Assembly: GCA_018241765.1 (NCBI GenBank)
Contig: JAFEDD010000002.1
Location: 260,876 to 324,875, forward strand
Length of the DNA stretch: 64,000 nt
Reading direction: 5' to 3'
Source: Pseudomonadota bacterium
GTDB taxonomy: Bacteria; Pseudomonadota; Gammaproteobacteria; Burkholderiales; Casimicrobiaceae
Positions 46,756-54,956 of this stretch are shown here, one piece after another. How positions within the stretch are numbered: the first letter of the stretch is position 1; each line of letters starts with the position of its first letter. The position numbers and the translations under genes are program-made. The notes below the pieces were generated by a model. The model ran no database searches. It worked only from the letters and a program-made list of their open reading frames with translations, and had not been told where the DNA came from.

Positions 46756-47376
46756 GTGAGCGTGCGGCTCACCGTCGACGCGCTCGCGGCCGAACGCGGC
46801 ATGCGAGCGGTGTTCTCCGACGTTTCGTTTGCGGCGGTTGGGGGGACGCTGATGCGGGTGACTGGCGCCAACGGCGCCGGCAAGACGACGTTGCTGCGCA
46901 TTCTTGCCGGACTGGGCGCGGCGGCCGCCGGGTGCGTCGAGTGGTCGCTCGATGGGTCGCCACTGCCGTCGACCAGCGCATCGATCTTCGTCGGACACAG
47001 CAACGCCTGTCATGAAGCGTTGACGGTCAGCGAAAACCTCGCTTACGCGGCGGCTCTCGGCGGCGCCGACGCCACGCCGGGGCGCATCGAACACGCGCTC
47101 GCCGCGTTCGGCGTGCGCCCGCTTGCGCGGCGGCGGTTCGGTACGCTCTCGCAGGGGCAGCGCAAACGCGCGTCGCTTGCACGGCTGCTCGTCGCCGGCC
47201 CCGAGGACGCTCGGGCGTGGCTGCTCGATGAGCCCTTCGTCGCACTCGATATCGACACCCAAAGCCAGCTTGCGGCGCTGATCGAGGCGCGGCTCGGTGC
47301 GGGCGGGCTCGTCGTCTACACCTCGCACCAGACGGTGCCGATTCGCTGCGCGCACGCGGTCGAGGTGGCGCTATGA
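46756..47376 (+). CDS. ccmA: Heme exporter ATP-binding protein CcmA
   Basis: A 206-residue ABC ATPase of cytochrome c maturation System I. Walker A is VTGANGAGKTTLLRILAGL, the signature is LSQGQRKRASLARLL, Walker B is WLLDEPFVALD and the switch is YTSHQ. It powers release of holo-CcmE from CcmCD with CcmB. GTG start; 4-base overlap with ccmB. A TAAAAT box at 46639-46644 is a possible -10. Confidence 0.93.
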   Translation: MSVRLTVDALAAERGMRAVFSDVSFAAVGGTLMRVTGANGAGKTTLLRILAGLGAAAAGCVEWSLDGSPLPSTSASIFVGHSNACHEALTVSENLAYAAALGGADATPGRIEHALAAFGVRPLARRRFGTLSQGQRKRASLARLLVAGPEDARAWLLDEPFVALDIDTQSQLAALIEARLGAGGLVVYTSHQTVPIRCAHAVEVAL

Positions 47377-48047
47377 GCCTTCGTCGCGCCACCGCCGCCG
47401 TGTTTCGGCGCGAATTGCAGTTGTTTGCGCGAAGGAAGAGCGATTGGGCCAACCCCCTGATGTTCGCGCTGATCGTCTGTGCACTGTTCCCGTTCGCGGT
47501 CGGCAGCGAATCCGAACGCCTGCGCTTGATCGGCATCGGTGTCATTTTCGTCGCGGCGTTGCTCGCGGCCATGCTCTCGCTGCCGCGGCTCTTCGATGAG
47601 GACGCGCGCGACGGCACGCTCGAACTGCTCTTGATGTCGCCCGAGCCGCTGGCGGCCTTGCTGCTTGCTCGCGTGGCCGCGATTTCGCTCGTGCTCGGGG
47701 TTGCCCTCGCGTTGCTCGCTCCGCTTTTCGCGCTGTTCTACGCGCTGCCGATGACGGTGGCGGGCGTGCTGGCGCTGACGGTCGCCATGGCCGTGCCGAC
47801 GCTGCTCTTGATCGGCTCGATCGCCGCGGCGCTGTTGGTGTCGGCACGCGGTGGAGCCATCCTCACTGCGGTGCTCGTGCTGCCGCTGACGATCCCGACG
47901 CTCATCTTTGGCGCCGGCGCAGCGTTGCGCGTGCTGCAGGGCGAGTCGGCGGCATCCGAACTGGCGCTCGAAGGGGCAATTCTTTTGCTTGCTCTAGCAT
48001 TGTGTCCTCCGGCGGCCGCGGCTGCCCTGAGAATCAGCACGGACTAG
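47373..48047 (+). CDS. ccmB: Heme exporter protein CcmB
   Basis: A 224-residue integral membrane protein with six hydrophobic helices. Family segments are FRRELQLFARRKSDWANPLMF, FDEDARDGTLELLLMSPEPL and TLLLIGSIAAAL...GGAILTAVLVLPLTIPTLIF. Permease partner of CcmA. Ends 2 bases before ccmC. Confidence 0.94.
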   Translation: MSLRRATAAVFRRELQLFARRKSDWANPLMFALIVCALFPFAVGSESERLRLIGIGVIFVAALLAAMLSLPRLFDEDARDGTLELLLMSPEPLAALLLARVAAISLVLGVALALLAPLFALFYALPMTVAGVLALTVAMAVPTLLLIGSIAAALLVSARGGAILTAVLVLPLTIPTLIFGAGAALRVLQGESAASELALEGAILLLALALCPPAAAAALRISTD

Positions 48048-48049
48048 GC

Positions 48050-48826
48050 GTGGCACGCAGCGAACAACAATCGAACGAACGATACGGCGGGCGCTGGTTC
48101 TGGCGCTATGCCTCGCCGTCGGCGTTCTTTGCGCCCGCCGGCCGCATCGAAACCCTGTGCTGGGTGCTCGCGGCCGTGCTCGCGGCAATCGGGCTCTACC
48201 TTGGGTTCTTCGTGGCGCCGACCGACGCGCAGCAGGGTGAAGCCTATCGCGTCATCTTCATTCATGTGCCGGCCGCCTGGATGGCCATGGTCATCTACCT
48301 TGCGATGGCATTCTGGTCGCTGCTCGGGCTTTGGCTCGGCACGCGGCTTTCGTTCATGATGAGTCACGCGCTGGCGCCCACCGGCGCCTTGATGGCCGTG
48401 CTCTCGCTGTGGACGGGCGCGCTCTGGGGACGCCCGACGTGGGGCACCTATTGGGTGTGGGATGCTCGCCTCACGTCGACGTTGATCCTCTTCTTCCTCT
48501 ACGTCGGCTACATGGCGCTCGCCGCCGCCTTCGATGATCGCAGGAAAGGCGATCGGGCCGCCGCGTTGATCGCGCTGGTCGGCGCGATCAACGTGCCGAT
48601 CATCTACTTCAGCGTCAAGTGGTGGAACACGCTGCATCAGGGCTCCAGCGTGCGGCCGGGCAGCTCATCGATGGCAACAATCATGCTCGCGGCGATGCTC
48701 ATCATGACCTTCGCCTTCTGGGCCTACAGCATCGCCGCCGCCATGCACCGGCTGCGCACGATCATCATCGAACGCGAAGGCAACGCAGCGTGGCTTCGCG
48801 CCAGCGTGTTGGGAGGCAAGCGGTGA
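48050..48826 (+). CDS. ccmC: Heme exporter protein CcmC
   Basis: A 258-residue, six-helix heme-handling protein. The periplasmic WWD motif is visible (WGRPTWGTYWVWDARLTS), with flanking histidines in FIHVPAAWMAM and WWNTLHQGSSV. It loads heme on CcmE. GTG 48050 gives the normal N-terminus; an upstream in-frame ATG lies inside ccmB. Its stop overlaps ccmD. Confidence 0.95.
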   Translation: MARSEQQSNERYGGRWFWRYASPSAFFAPAGRIETLCWVLAAVLAAIGLYLGFFVAPTDAQQGEAYRVIFIHVPAAWMAMVIYLAMAFWSLLGLWLGTRLSFMMSHALAPTGALMAVLSLWTGALWGRPTWGTYWVWDARLTSTLILFFLYVGYMALAAAFDDRRKGDRAAALIALVGAINVPIIYFSVKWWNTLHQGSSVRPGSSSMATIMLAAMLIMTFAFWAYSIAAAMHRLRTIIIEREGNAAWLRASVLGGKR

Positions 48827-48987
48827 ACTGGGGTTCCTGGAGCGCGTTTTGGGACATGGGCGGGCGCGGCCTCTTCGTCTGGGGCAGTTATGGCGCCCTG
48901 TTGATCATGGTCATCACGGAACTCGCAGCGCTGCGGCATACTCGAAAGGCTGCCCTTCGCGCCTTGCAGGAAGACCATGACTCTTAA
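48823..48987 (+). CDS. ccmD: Heme exporter protein CcmD
   Basis: A 54-residue one-helix protein: [20 protein letters not shown], then a hydrophobic helix [12 protein letters not shown] and a basic tail [11 protein letters not shown], the CcmD plan. GTG start overlapping the ccmC stop. It overlaps ccmE by 11 bases. It is easily lost in annotation. Confidence 0.9.
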   Translation: MNWGSWSAFWDMGGRGLFVWGSYGALLIMVITELAALRHTRKAALRALQEDHDS

Positions 48988-49429
48988 GCAAAAACGGCTT
49001 GCCCTGATTCTGGGCGGGCTCGCCGTCATCGCCGTCGCCGTCGCGCTCGTGCTCTCGGCATTCAATCAAAACCTCGTCTTTTTCTTCTCGCCGTCGCAGA
49101 TCGTCGCCAAGGAGGCTCCGGTCGGGCGCGCGTTTCGCCTCGGGGGCATGGTCGAAGAGGGCAGCGTGAAGCGTGACGGCATCGACGTGCAGTTCCGCGT
49201 GACCGACACGGCGCAGGTCGTTCCCGTCCGCTACAGCGGCATCCTCCCCGACCTCTTCCGCGAAGGCAAGGGCGTCGTCGCGCAGGGCACGCTCGGCCCC
49301 GACGGCGTGTTCCAGGCGAAGGAAGTGCTCGCCAAGCACGACGAGAACTACATGCCGCCGGAAGCCGCCACCGCCGTCGAAAAGGCGCATCAGGCGCGCG
49401 ACATGGCCGCGCACACGCTGAAGCCATAG
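48977..49429 (+). CDS. ccmE: Cytochrome c-type biogenesis heme chaperone CcmE
   Basis: A 150-residue protein with one N-terminal membrane anchor ([20 protein letters not shown]), a beta-barrel periplasmic domain ([37 protein letters not shown]) and the heme-binding [12 protein letters not shown] motif, whose His attaches heme covalently. Normal length. Confidence 0.95.
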   Translation: MTLKQKRLALILGGLAVIAVAVALVLSAFNQNLVFFFSPSQIVAKEAPVGRAFRLGGMVEEGSVKRDGIDVQFRVTDTAQVVPVRYSGILPDLFREGKGVVAQGTLGPDGVFQAKEVLAKHDENYMPPEAATAVEKAHQARDMAAHTLKP

Positions 49430-49455
49430 GCGCCCGTGCCCATCGCCGCACGCTC

Positions 49456-49968
49456 ATGAACAAGAAATTCCTGCTGCCTGTTGCCTTTTTCGCGCTCGCC
49501 GCGTTGCTCTATTTCGGCTTGTTTCGCGATCCGCGCGAAGTGCCGTCGCCGTTGATCGGCAAGCCCGCTCCGGCCTTCACGCTCGACACGCTCGCCAGTC
49601 CTGCGGCGCGGTTCTCACCGAACGACATGAAGGGCAAGGTGTGGCTCCTCAACGTCTGGGCGAGTTGGTGCGCGAACTGCAAGGATGAACACCCGGACCT
49701 GATGGATCTCAAGCGTCGCGGCGTGGTGCCCGTCATCGGCCTCAATTACAAGGACAAGCGCGAGCTTGCCCTCGACGTACTCACGAAAACCGGCGACCCG
49801 TATCTGGCCAATGCGTTTGACCCGGAAGGGCGTGCGGCGCTCGATTGGGGCGTCTACGGCGCACCCGAGACGTTCCTGATCGACGGCGACGGCATCATCC
49901 GCGCCAAGCACGTCGGCCCCATTTCGCAGGAAATCTTCGCCACCAAGTTCGCGCCCTTCCTGAAGTAG
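49456..49968 (+). CDS. ccmG: Thiol:disulfide interchange protein CcmG (DsbE)
   Basis: A 170-residue membrane-anchored thioredoxin (anchor LLPVAFFALAALLYFGLF). The active site is WLLNVWASWCANCKDEHP, and GVYGAPETFLIDGDG is the cis-Pro/acid region specific to CcmG. It reduces apocytochrome c or CcmH. It follows ccmE directly: ccmF, which should lie between them, is absent, and no ccmH follows. Confidence 0.93.
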   Translation: MNKKFLLPVAFFALAALLYFGLFRDPREVPSPLIGKPAPAFTLDTLASPAARFSPNDMKGKVWLLNVWASWCANCKDEHPDLMDLKRRGVVPVIGLNYKDKRELALDVLTKTGDPYLANAFDPEGRAALDWGVYGAPETFLIDGDGIIRAKHVGPISQEIFATKFAPFLK

Positions 49969-50006
49969 TCCGGCGCGCCCGGTGTGTTGCTCCGCAACAT
50001 GACAAA

Positions 50007-50024
50007 TACTTTAGGCTTAAAGTA
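50007..50024 (+). promoter_or_regulatory. Palindromic operator candidate upstream of kynA
   Basis: TACTTTA-GGCT-TAAAGTA, a perfect 7-bp dyad, lies 75 bases before the kynA start in an AT-rich patch of an otherwise GC-rich gap. The size fits a dimeric repressor or Lrp/AsnC-type site (KynR-like regulation is known for kyn genes), but the binding protein is unknown. Confidence 0.5.
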
Positions 50025-50099
50025 ATATCGCCGTGGTGGCGTCGCCGCGCCGATCGCGTGGCGGTGCGACCTCCGTCTCGCTTCAGAAAGGCAGCCGAC

Positions 50100-50933
50100 A
50101 TGACGCAAGCAACCCCGACCGGCGCCGAATCGGCGCACCAGTCCTTCAAGGACAGTTTCAGCTATTCGAGCTATCTGCACATCGATCAACTGCTCGGCGC
50201 GCAGAAACCGCTGACCACGGCGCACGACGAGACACTGTTCATCACCATCCACCACGTGCAGGAGGTGTGGATGAGTCTCATCGTCAAGGAACTCACGGTG
50301 GCCATGGCGAAACTCGCGTCGGGCGAGTTCGAACCGGCCATGAAGATGCTCGAGCGGGTCGCCCGCGCGCAGGACCAGATGACCGCATCGTGGGAAGTCC
50401 TCAAGACGATGACGCCGACCGACTATCTCGAATTCCGAAGCGCCTTCGGCAAGGCGAGCGGCTTTCAGAGCTGGCAATACCGCAGCATCGAATTTCTGCT
50501 CGGCAATCGCCAGCGTTACATGCTGAAGCCCTTCGCCGAGCAACCGGAACAACACGCCAGGCTGGCCGCGATTCTCGAACAGCCCTCGATCTACGACATT
50601 GCGCTGGCCGCGCTCGTCAAACGCGGTCTGCTGGCGGCCACCGCACCGCGCACCGCTTATGATGCCGCCCCCGAGAGCCATCCGGCCGTGCTGGCCGCAT
50701 GGCTCGCCGTCTACCGCAACACGCAGGCGCACTGGGATCTCTACTATCTGGCCGAGAAGCTCGTCGACGTCGAAGACAACTTTCGTCGCTGGCGCTTCAA
50801 CCACGTCACCACGGTCGAGCGGCTGATCGGCTACAAGACCGGCTCGGGCGGCACCACCGGCGTCGGCTACCTGCGCAAGGCGCTCGACATCGTGCTCTTC
50901 CCGGAACTGTGGCAGGTGCGCACCGAGCTTTGA
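50100..50933 (+). CDS. kynA: Tryptophan 2,3-dioxygenase
   Basis: A 277-residue heme enzyme that opens the indole ring to N-formylkynurenine. Family motifs: SYSSYLHIDQLLGAQ, HDETLFITIHHVQEVWMSLI (distal His region), SGFQSWQYRSIEFLLGN and RWRFNHVTTVERLIGYKTGSGGT (the proximal His is in FNHVTTV). kynB and kynU are not adjacent. Confidence 0.96.
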   Translation: MTQATPTGAESAHQSFKDSFSYSSYLHIDQLLGAQKPLTTAHDETLFITIHHVQEVWMSLIVKELTVAMAKLASGEFEPAMKMLERVARAQDQMTASWEVLKTMTPTDYLEFRSAFGKASGFQSWQYRSIEFLLGNRQRYMLKPFAEQPEQHARLAAILEQPSIYDIALAALVKRGLLAATAPRTAYDAAPESHPAVLAAWLAVYRNTQAHWDLYYLAEKLVDVEDNFRRWRFNHVTTVERLIGYKTGSGGTTGVGYLRKALDIVLFPELWQVRTEL

Positions 50934-51012
50934 GCGTCGCGGCCATGCGCCGTCGCGCACGCGGTTTTGGATAGCATTCGCTCCCCACACTTCCCCGAGC
51001 GAGAGCCCTCCC

Positions 51013-51594
51013 ATGTCCGGCGGCAATTTTCACGTTCACGGTCCGCACGACCACGAAATCGAACACGCCACCCAGCACGCGGCGGGAGGTGGCAGTCACG
51101 CGGGCGGCATCGCCATGGTCACCGCCATCATCGCGACCGTCGGCGCGATCTTCTCCTACATGGGCGGAGCCACGCAGGCGAACGCTGGGCTCTACAAAAA
51201 CAACGCCGCGATCAAAAAGACCGAGGCGTCCAATCAGTGGAACTACTACCAGGCCAAGAGCAGCAAGCAGAACCTGAGCGAGTTGGCGGTTGAGCTTGCG
51301 CCCGAGAGCCGCAAGGCGTTCTACGCCGACGAAATCGCCCGCTACAAAAAGGAAAAGGCGGACATCAAGAAGGATGCCGACCGGCTCGAAGCCGAATCGA
51401 AGGACTGGGACCGCAAGAGCGATGAGCAAATGCACCAGCACCACCGCTGGGCCCAGGCAACCACGGCGCTGCAAATCGCCATCGCGTTGGCGGCCATTGC
51501 GCTGCTGACCAAGCGCCGGTGGCTCGAATACGCGATGTACGGCGTGGCCGGTCTCGGGGTCGTCATCGGCTCGCTGGCCGCGATGCACATCTGA
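51013..51594 (+). CDS. DUF4337 family membrane protein
   Basis: A 193-residue protein: His-rich N-terminus, one membrane helix (IAMVTAIIATVGAIFSYMGG), a charged coiled-coil stretch (about residues 70-140, with YKKEKADIKKDADRLEAESKDWDRK) and two C-terminal helices. NNAAIKKTEASNQWNYYQAKS is the DUF4337 signature. Function unknown. Confidence 0.85.
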   Translation: MSGGNFHVHGPHDHEIEHATQHAAGGGSHAGGIAMVTAIIATVGAIFSYMGGATQANAGLYKNNAAIKKTEASNQWNYYQAKSSKQNLSELAVELAPESRKAFYADEIARYKKEKADIKKDADRLEAESKDWDRKSDEQMHQHHRWAQATTALQIAIALAAIALLTKRRWLEYAMYGVAGLGVVIGSLAAMHI

Positions 51595-51675
51595 ATTCTC
51601 TTGACCGCAGGTCCAAACACCCCATCGCCAGCGACCCGTGGCGAGATGGCCCATCTCGCTTCGAACGGTGATCGT

Positions 51676-51697
51676 GGACACAGGGTGCCCACCCGAC
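51676..51697. repeat. Half-site of the GGGTACCCACC-type repeat
   Basis: GTGGACACAGGGTGCCCACC is a diverged copy of the right arm of the dyad at 54957-55038 (GTGGGCACGGGGTACCCACC). It lies in the gap between two convergent genes. No left arm was found. Confidence 0.5.
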
Positions 51698-51734
51698 GAT
51701 GACTGCGACGACCGCTGCGACGGACTTGGCTCTG

Positions 51735-52484
51735 CTATCGCGCGGGTCGCACGATTTCGAAATCACGCTCGCCCTGCCAGACTTTGGCGCGGCCGTTGGT
51801 GAAGTCCTCGCCGTTGCTGTAGATGGGCGCGATGACCCAGCGGCCACGGCGATCGATGAAACCGAGCTTGCCCGGTGGGTCGAGGTTCGTTCGCGGCCAC
51901 AGATCGTTCAAACCGACTGCCGCCAACCCCTCCGAGAAGCGAGGCGGCGAGCGAAAGCGAGTGCCGAATTTGGCTGCGATGACGATGCTTCCCCGGCGAT
52001 CGATGAAGCCGACCGGCCCATCCTTGCGCAACCGAACCGCCGCGAGGCCCTCGTGAAACTCGAAGGCATCGACGAAGCGCGGCCGGATCGCCCAGCGCCC
52101 CTGGGCATCGACGAAGCCGACCTTGCCGCTTGCCTGGTCGCGAAGGGCAAGCAGACCTTCGCTGAACTTCGCTTCGGTCATCGTGGGCAAAGACACCCAC
52201 AGCGCGGCCTCGACGCCCTCACGCAGCGTGTTGCCGTGCTCATCGATCAATAGCGACGCTCCATCCGCTCGCTCGACGAGCGCGAGCCCGTGATCGAAGT
52301 CACCAGCAGATCGAAATTGCGGCGCAATCGCCCATGCACCACTCGCATCCTGATAGCCGCTGAGCCCGGTCGTCTTGTCTGTCGCCGCAGTGCGTATTGC
52401 GAAGGCAGAGGGTTGCGCCCACGCGAGAGCTACCAACGCATACGCGAGGAGGAACCCAAACCAGCCTCGTGGGGCGAAACGCAT
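51735..52484 (-). CDS. Exported WG-repeat protein
   Basis: About 249 residues with a signal peptide (FGFLLAYALVALAWA). At least five WG (KWG leptospira-type) repeats follow, each of the pattern GxxDxxGxWxIxPxF: GYQDASGAWAIAPQF, GFVDAQGRWAIRPRF, GFIDRRGSIVIAAKF and GFIDRRGRWVIAPIY. The repeats probably form a beta-propeller-like binding surface; ligand unknown. Start at the second methionine, the better signal-peptide start. Confidence 0.83.
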   Translation of the reverse strand: MRFAPRGWFGFLLAYALVALAWAQPSAFAIRTAATDKTTGLSGYQDASGAWAIAPQFRSAGDFDHGLALVERADGASLLIDEHGNTLREGVEAALWVSLPTMTEAKFSEGLLALRDQASGKVGFVDAQGRWAIRPRFVDAFEFHEGLAAVRLRKDGPVGFIDRRGSIVIAAKFGTRFRSPPRFSEGLAAVGLNDLWPRTNLDPPGKLGFIDRRGRWVIAPIYSNGEDFTNGRAKVWQGERDFEIVRPAR

Positions 52485-52507
52485 ACCGCAGCGAGCGACG
52501 GGTGGAT

Positions 52508-52813
52508 TCACCGCTTCGCCTCGATCAGCATTTCTTCGAAGAGAACCGCGATGTCAGCGATCGGCTGACAGGAGGCCGAGTCGGCGCTGTTGACCATCTT
52601 GCGCGCGTTGAAATAGTCGGCCTTGTTGCCGATGATGTAGTCGGAGAGTTTGTGCTTGTTCGCGAAACCTTCGCCAGTCAGCATGCCATGTGCCACGATG
52701 TCGTAGGCAGTTTGGGTTTCCTTGACCAACGAAGTGTCGAACGGAAGATCGAGTCCGCGACCGATCGCTGCGCCGGCAGATACGTGGTTGTTCCACCACC
52801 TCAGCTGTACCTC
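52508..52813 (-). pseudogene. 5'-truncated remnant of a lysozyme/chitinase-like hydrolase
   Basis: An open frame of 102 codons from a TAG (52814-52816) to its own stop. The translation VQLRWWNNHVSAGAAIGRGL, VKETQTAYDIVAHGMLTGEG and NKHKLSDYIIGNKADYFNAR reads like the C-terminal half of a glycan hydrolase of the class with the NARKMVN motif. There is no sensible start codon with a ribosome site (a TTG lies in the middle), and the N-terminal catalytic part is absent. It abuts hicB. The family assignment is from memory of the motif. Confidence 0.55.
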
Positions 52814-52841
52814 CTACCTGCGCCCAAAGCAGACATGCTCG

Positions 52842-53180
52842 TCACCGGCTCCGCGCCGCAGCCCGCAGCGCGTCGGCAGCCCATTGATTCAGGCTGACAC
52901 CGGCCAGCTCCGCCGCCTGTATTGCGCTTGCGTGCACGTCCTTCGGAACGCGCAGCATCAGATTGCCACTGACAGGCTTGCTGGGTGATTGGCCGAGCGC
53001 CGCGCAGGCTGCCATGTAGTCGTTGACGGCCTCATGAAACGCCGTTTCCAGCCCCGCGACCGTTTTGGCATGAAACCCGACGACATCGCGAATACCGGCA
53101 ACGCGACCTACAAAAATGCGATCCTCGGCATCGAACTCGATACGGGCGCTGAAACCTTTGTAGGTGAGGGCGTTGCTCAT
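52842..53180 (-). CDS. hicB: HicB-type antitoxin
   Basis: A 112-residue antitoxin. The degenerate RNase H-like N-domain reads ALTYKGFSARIEFDAEDRIF, VGRVAGIRDVVGFHAKTVAG and FHEAVNDYMAAC. The C-terminal ribbon-helix-helix DNA-binding part reads GNLMLRVPKDVHASAIQAAE and SLNQWAADAL. It overlaps the hicA stop by 4 bases. It should neutralise HicA and repress the operon through the dyad at 53449-53467. Confidence 0.92.
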   Translation of the reverse strand: MSNALTYKGFSARIEFDAEDRIFVGRVAGIRDVVGFHAKTVAGLETAFHEAVNDYMAACAALGQSPSKPVSGNLMLRVPKDVHASAIQAAELAGVSLNQWAADALRAAARSR

Positions 53181-53431
53181 GGGGTCACTCCGATCCATCT
53201 CAAAAATTCGCGCGCGTCGCGCACGCGATAGCGCAATGCTTCGCGCTCAGGGTGCGGGCGATGAAAGTACGCACGTTTGCCATCCTTCTCGAACGTCACC
53301 GACGAACCGGAACCTTCGATCACGCGGCAGCCAACTGCCTTCAACAGCGATTCGATCAGACCCCATTCAAGCGTGCCGTTGACGGGGTCCGCAAAGATGG
53401 CTTCCAGCGTTTTGCGCTGTTTGCTGTTCAT
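53177..53431 (-). CDS. hicA: HicA-type toxin (mRNA interferase)
   Basis: An 84-residue dsRBD-fold toxin. WGLIESLLKAVGCRVIEGSG replaces the usual N-terminal helix; the core is SSVTFEKDGKRAYFHRPHPE with the catalytic His in FHRPHPE. The C-terminus is longer than in minimal HicA proteins. First gene of the hicAB operon. Its ATG lies 6 bases after the TATAAT box, so its mRNA is probably leaderless. Confidence 0.9.
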   Translation of the reverse strand: MNSKQRKTLEAIFADPVNGTLEWGLIESLLKAVGCRVIEGSGSSVTFEKDGKRAYFHRPHPEREALRYRVRDAREFLRWIGVTP

Positions 53432-53437
53432 GTCGGG

Positions 53438-53467
53438 ATTATAGGATTGATTGCACTATTTGCAATC
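53438..53467 (-). promoter_or_regulatory. hicAB promoter and autoregulatory operator
   Basis: On the minus strand, TTGCAA (53465-53460), a 16-base spacer and TATAAT (53443-53438). A perfect dyad GATTGCA-CTATT-TGCAATC spans 53449-53467, overlapping the -35 box and spacer, where bound HicB would block RNA polymerase. +1 is predicted at or within a base of the hicA ATG (53431). Confidence 0.75.
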
Positions 53468-53754
53468 GACAATGCGTCGCGGATGCTGGCACGCGTGTCG
53501 TCAAACGCATTCCGCGAAACGCGAGCGCTGGAGGAATCGGGCGCATTGATCGGGTCACGTTTTGCCGCGTCAAGAAGGTGGCCCGCTGCGACCATAGGCG
53601 CGTTGGGGGCAGATCGCGCAGCGCGGAACAGCAGAAACCCTGCCGGGTATCGAGGTGTGGAGGGTTGAATCCCAACCTGCGATCTGGCGCGGGTCGATGG
53701 TTCGACAAGCTCACCACGAACGGAGCCGGGGACGCGCTGCGCTCGACAGGTGCC
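53468..53754. other. Gene-free stretch between hicA and the VWA gene
   Basis: About 290 bases without a credible gene. Around 53700-53722 it has TTCGACAAGCTCACCACGAA, a widespread intergenic repeat motif that yields the spurious SLSNH peptide in many bacterial genomes. Nothing else is recognised. Confidence 0.55.
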
Positions 53755-54927
53755 CTACTTCGCCAGCGCCTTCATCGCATCGGTCAACCCCTGCACCGTC
53801 GTCGGATACATGCGGCCGCCCATGATGGTCTTGATGATCTCGGTGGAGTAGGTGTAGTCCCAGGTGCGCTCGGGCATCGGGTTCAGCCACGCGACGCGCC
53901 GAAAGTGGCTCGTCATGCGCGTGAGCCATACCTTGCCGGTCTCCGAGTTGCTGTATTCGACGCTGCCGCCTTCCATTTCGATTTCGTAGGGGCTCATCGC
54001 GGCGTCTCCGACGAAGATCAGGCGGTAGTCGGGGCCGTACTTGTGCAAGAGGTCCATCGTCAGCGTGCGCTCGGTGGAGCGGCGGCGGTTGGTCTTCCAC
54101 ACGAAGTCGTACAGGCAGTTGTGGAAGTAGAAATGTTCGAGCCGCTTGAACTCCATCTTGGCCGCGCTGAAGAGGGCTTCCACCTGTTCGACGTGATCGT
54201 CCATCGAGCCGCCGATGTCGAGCAGCAGCAACACCTTCACGGCGTTGCGCCGCTCGGGGCGCATCTGGATCGAGAGCATGCCCGCGTTCTTGCCCGTTTC
54301 CTCCAGTGTGTGCGGCAGATCGAGTTCGTCGACCGCGCCTTCACGGGCGAATCGGCGCAGACGACGCAGCGCCACCTTGATGTTTCGCGTGTTGAAGTCG
54401 ACGTTGTCGTCGTAGTCGCGAAACTGCCGCTCATCCCAAACCTTCACGGCGCTGCGCATGCGGCTTCTGTCCTGTCCGATGCGGATGCCCTGCCGATTGT
54501 CGCCATAGGCGCCAAACGGCGAGGTGCCGCCGGTGCCGACCCACTTGCTGCCGCCCTGATGCCGGCCCTGCTGTTCTTCGAGCCGCTTTTTCAGCGTCTC
54601 CATCAGTTCGTTCCAGTCGAGCGTCTTCAACTTCTCGCGCTCTTCGGGCGTCAGCATTTTCTCGACGACCTTGCGCAGCCATGCCTCGGGAATCGCGGTT
54701 TTCAGGTCGACCAGCTCGCTGACACCGCGGAAGTATTCGGCGAATGCGAAATCGAAGCGATCGAACTTCGTCTCATCCTTCACCAGCGTCGCCTTCGACA
54801 GATGGTAGAAATCGTCGATGGAGGGCGAAATCACGTCCGCCTTCAGCGCTTCGAGCAGCGTCAGGAATTCGCGCGTCGAGGGCTTCACGCCGCGCCCGCG
54901 CAGGTGATAGAAGAAGTCAAGCAGCAC
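53755..54927 (-). CDS. CoxE-like VWA domain-containing protein
   Basis: A 390-residue cytosolic protein. N-terminal LLDFFYHLRGRGVKPSTREF and a helical region (MLTPEEREKLKTLDWNELMETL) precede a C-terminal VWA domain whose MIDAS motif is LLLLDIGGSMDDHVEQVEAL (DxGxS), with FIFVGDAAMSP-like RLIFVGDAAMSP later. Such proteins normally pair with a MoxR AAA+ ATPase encoded beside them; none is here. MoxR-VWA pairs insert cofactors or metals, so a partner elsewhere is expected. Confidence 0.88.
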   Translation of the reverse strand: MLLDFFYHLRGRGVKPSTREFLTLLEALKADVISPSIDDFYHLSKATLVKDETKFDRFDFAFAEYFRGVSELVDLKTAIPEAWLRKVVEKMLTPEEREKLKTLDWNELMETLKKRLEEQQGRHQGGSKWVGTGGTSPFGAYGDNRQGIRIGQDRSRMRSAVKVWDERQFRDYDDNVDFNTRNIKVALRRLRRFAREGAVDELDLPHTLEETGKNAGMLSIQMRPERRNAVKVLLLLDIGGSMDDHVEQVEALFSAAKMEFKRLEHFYFHNCLYDFVWKTNRRRSTERTLTMDLLHKYGPDYRLIFVGDAAMSPYEIEMEGGSVEYSNSETGKVWLTRMTSHFRRVAWLNPMPERTWDYTYSTEIIKTIMGGRMYPTTVQGLTDAMKALAK

Positions 54928-54956
54928 ACCGCGAATTCTCGCAGAGCCGCAGCAAA

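Noticed and set aside
49986-49998. GTTGC-TCC-GCAAC hairpin after ccmG as a terminator
   Set aside because: The stem is only 5 bp and is not followed by a T-tract.
53640-53690. tRNA-like GGGTTGAATCCCAACC segment
   Set aside because: It resembles a T-arm, but no acceptor stem, anticodon arm or CCA-proximal pairing can be assembled around it.
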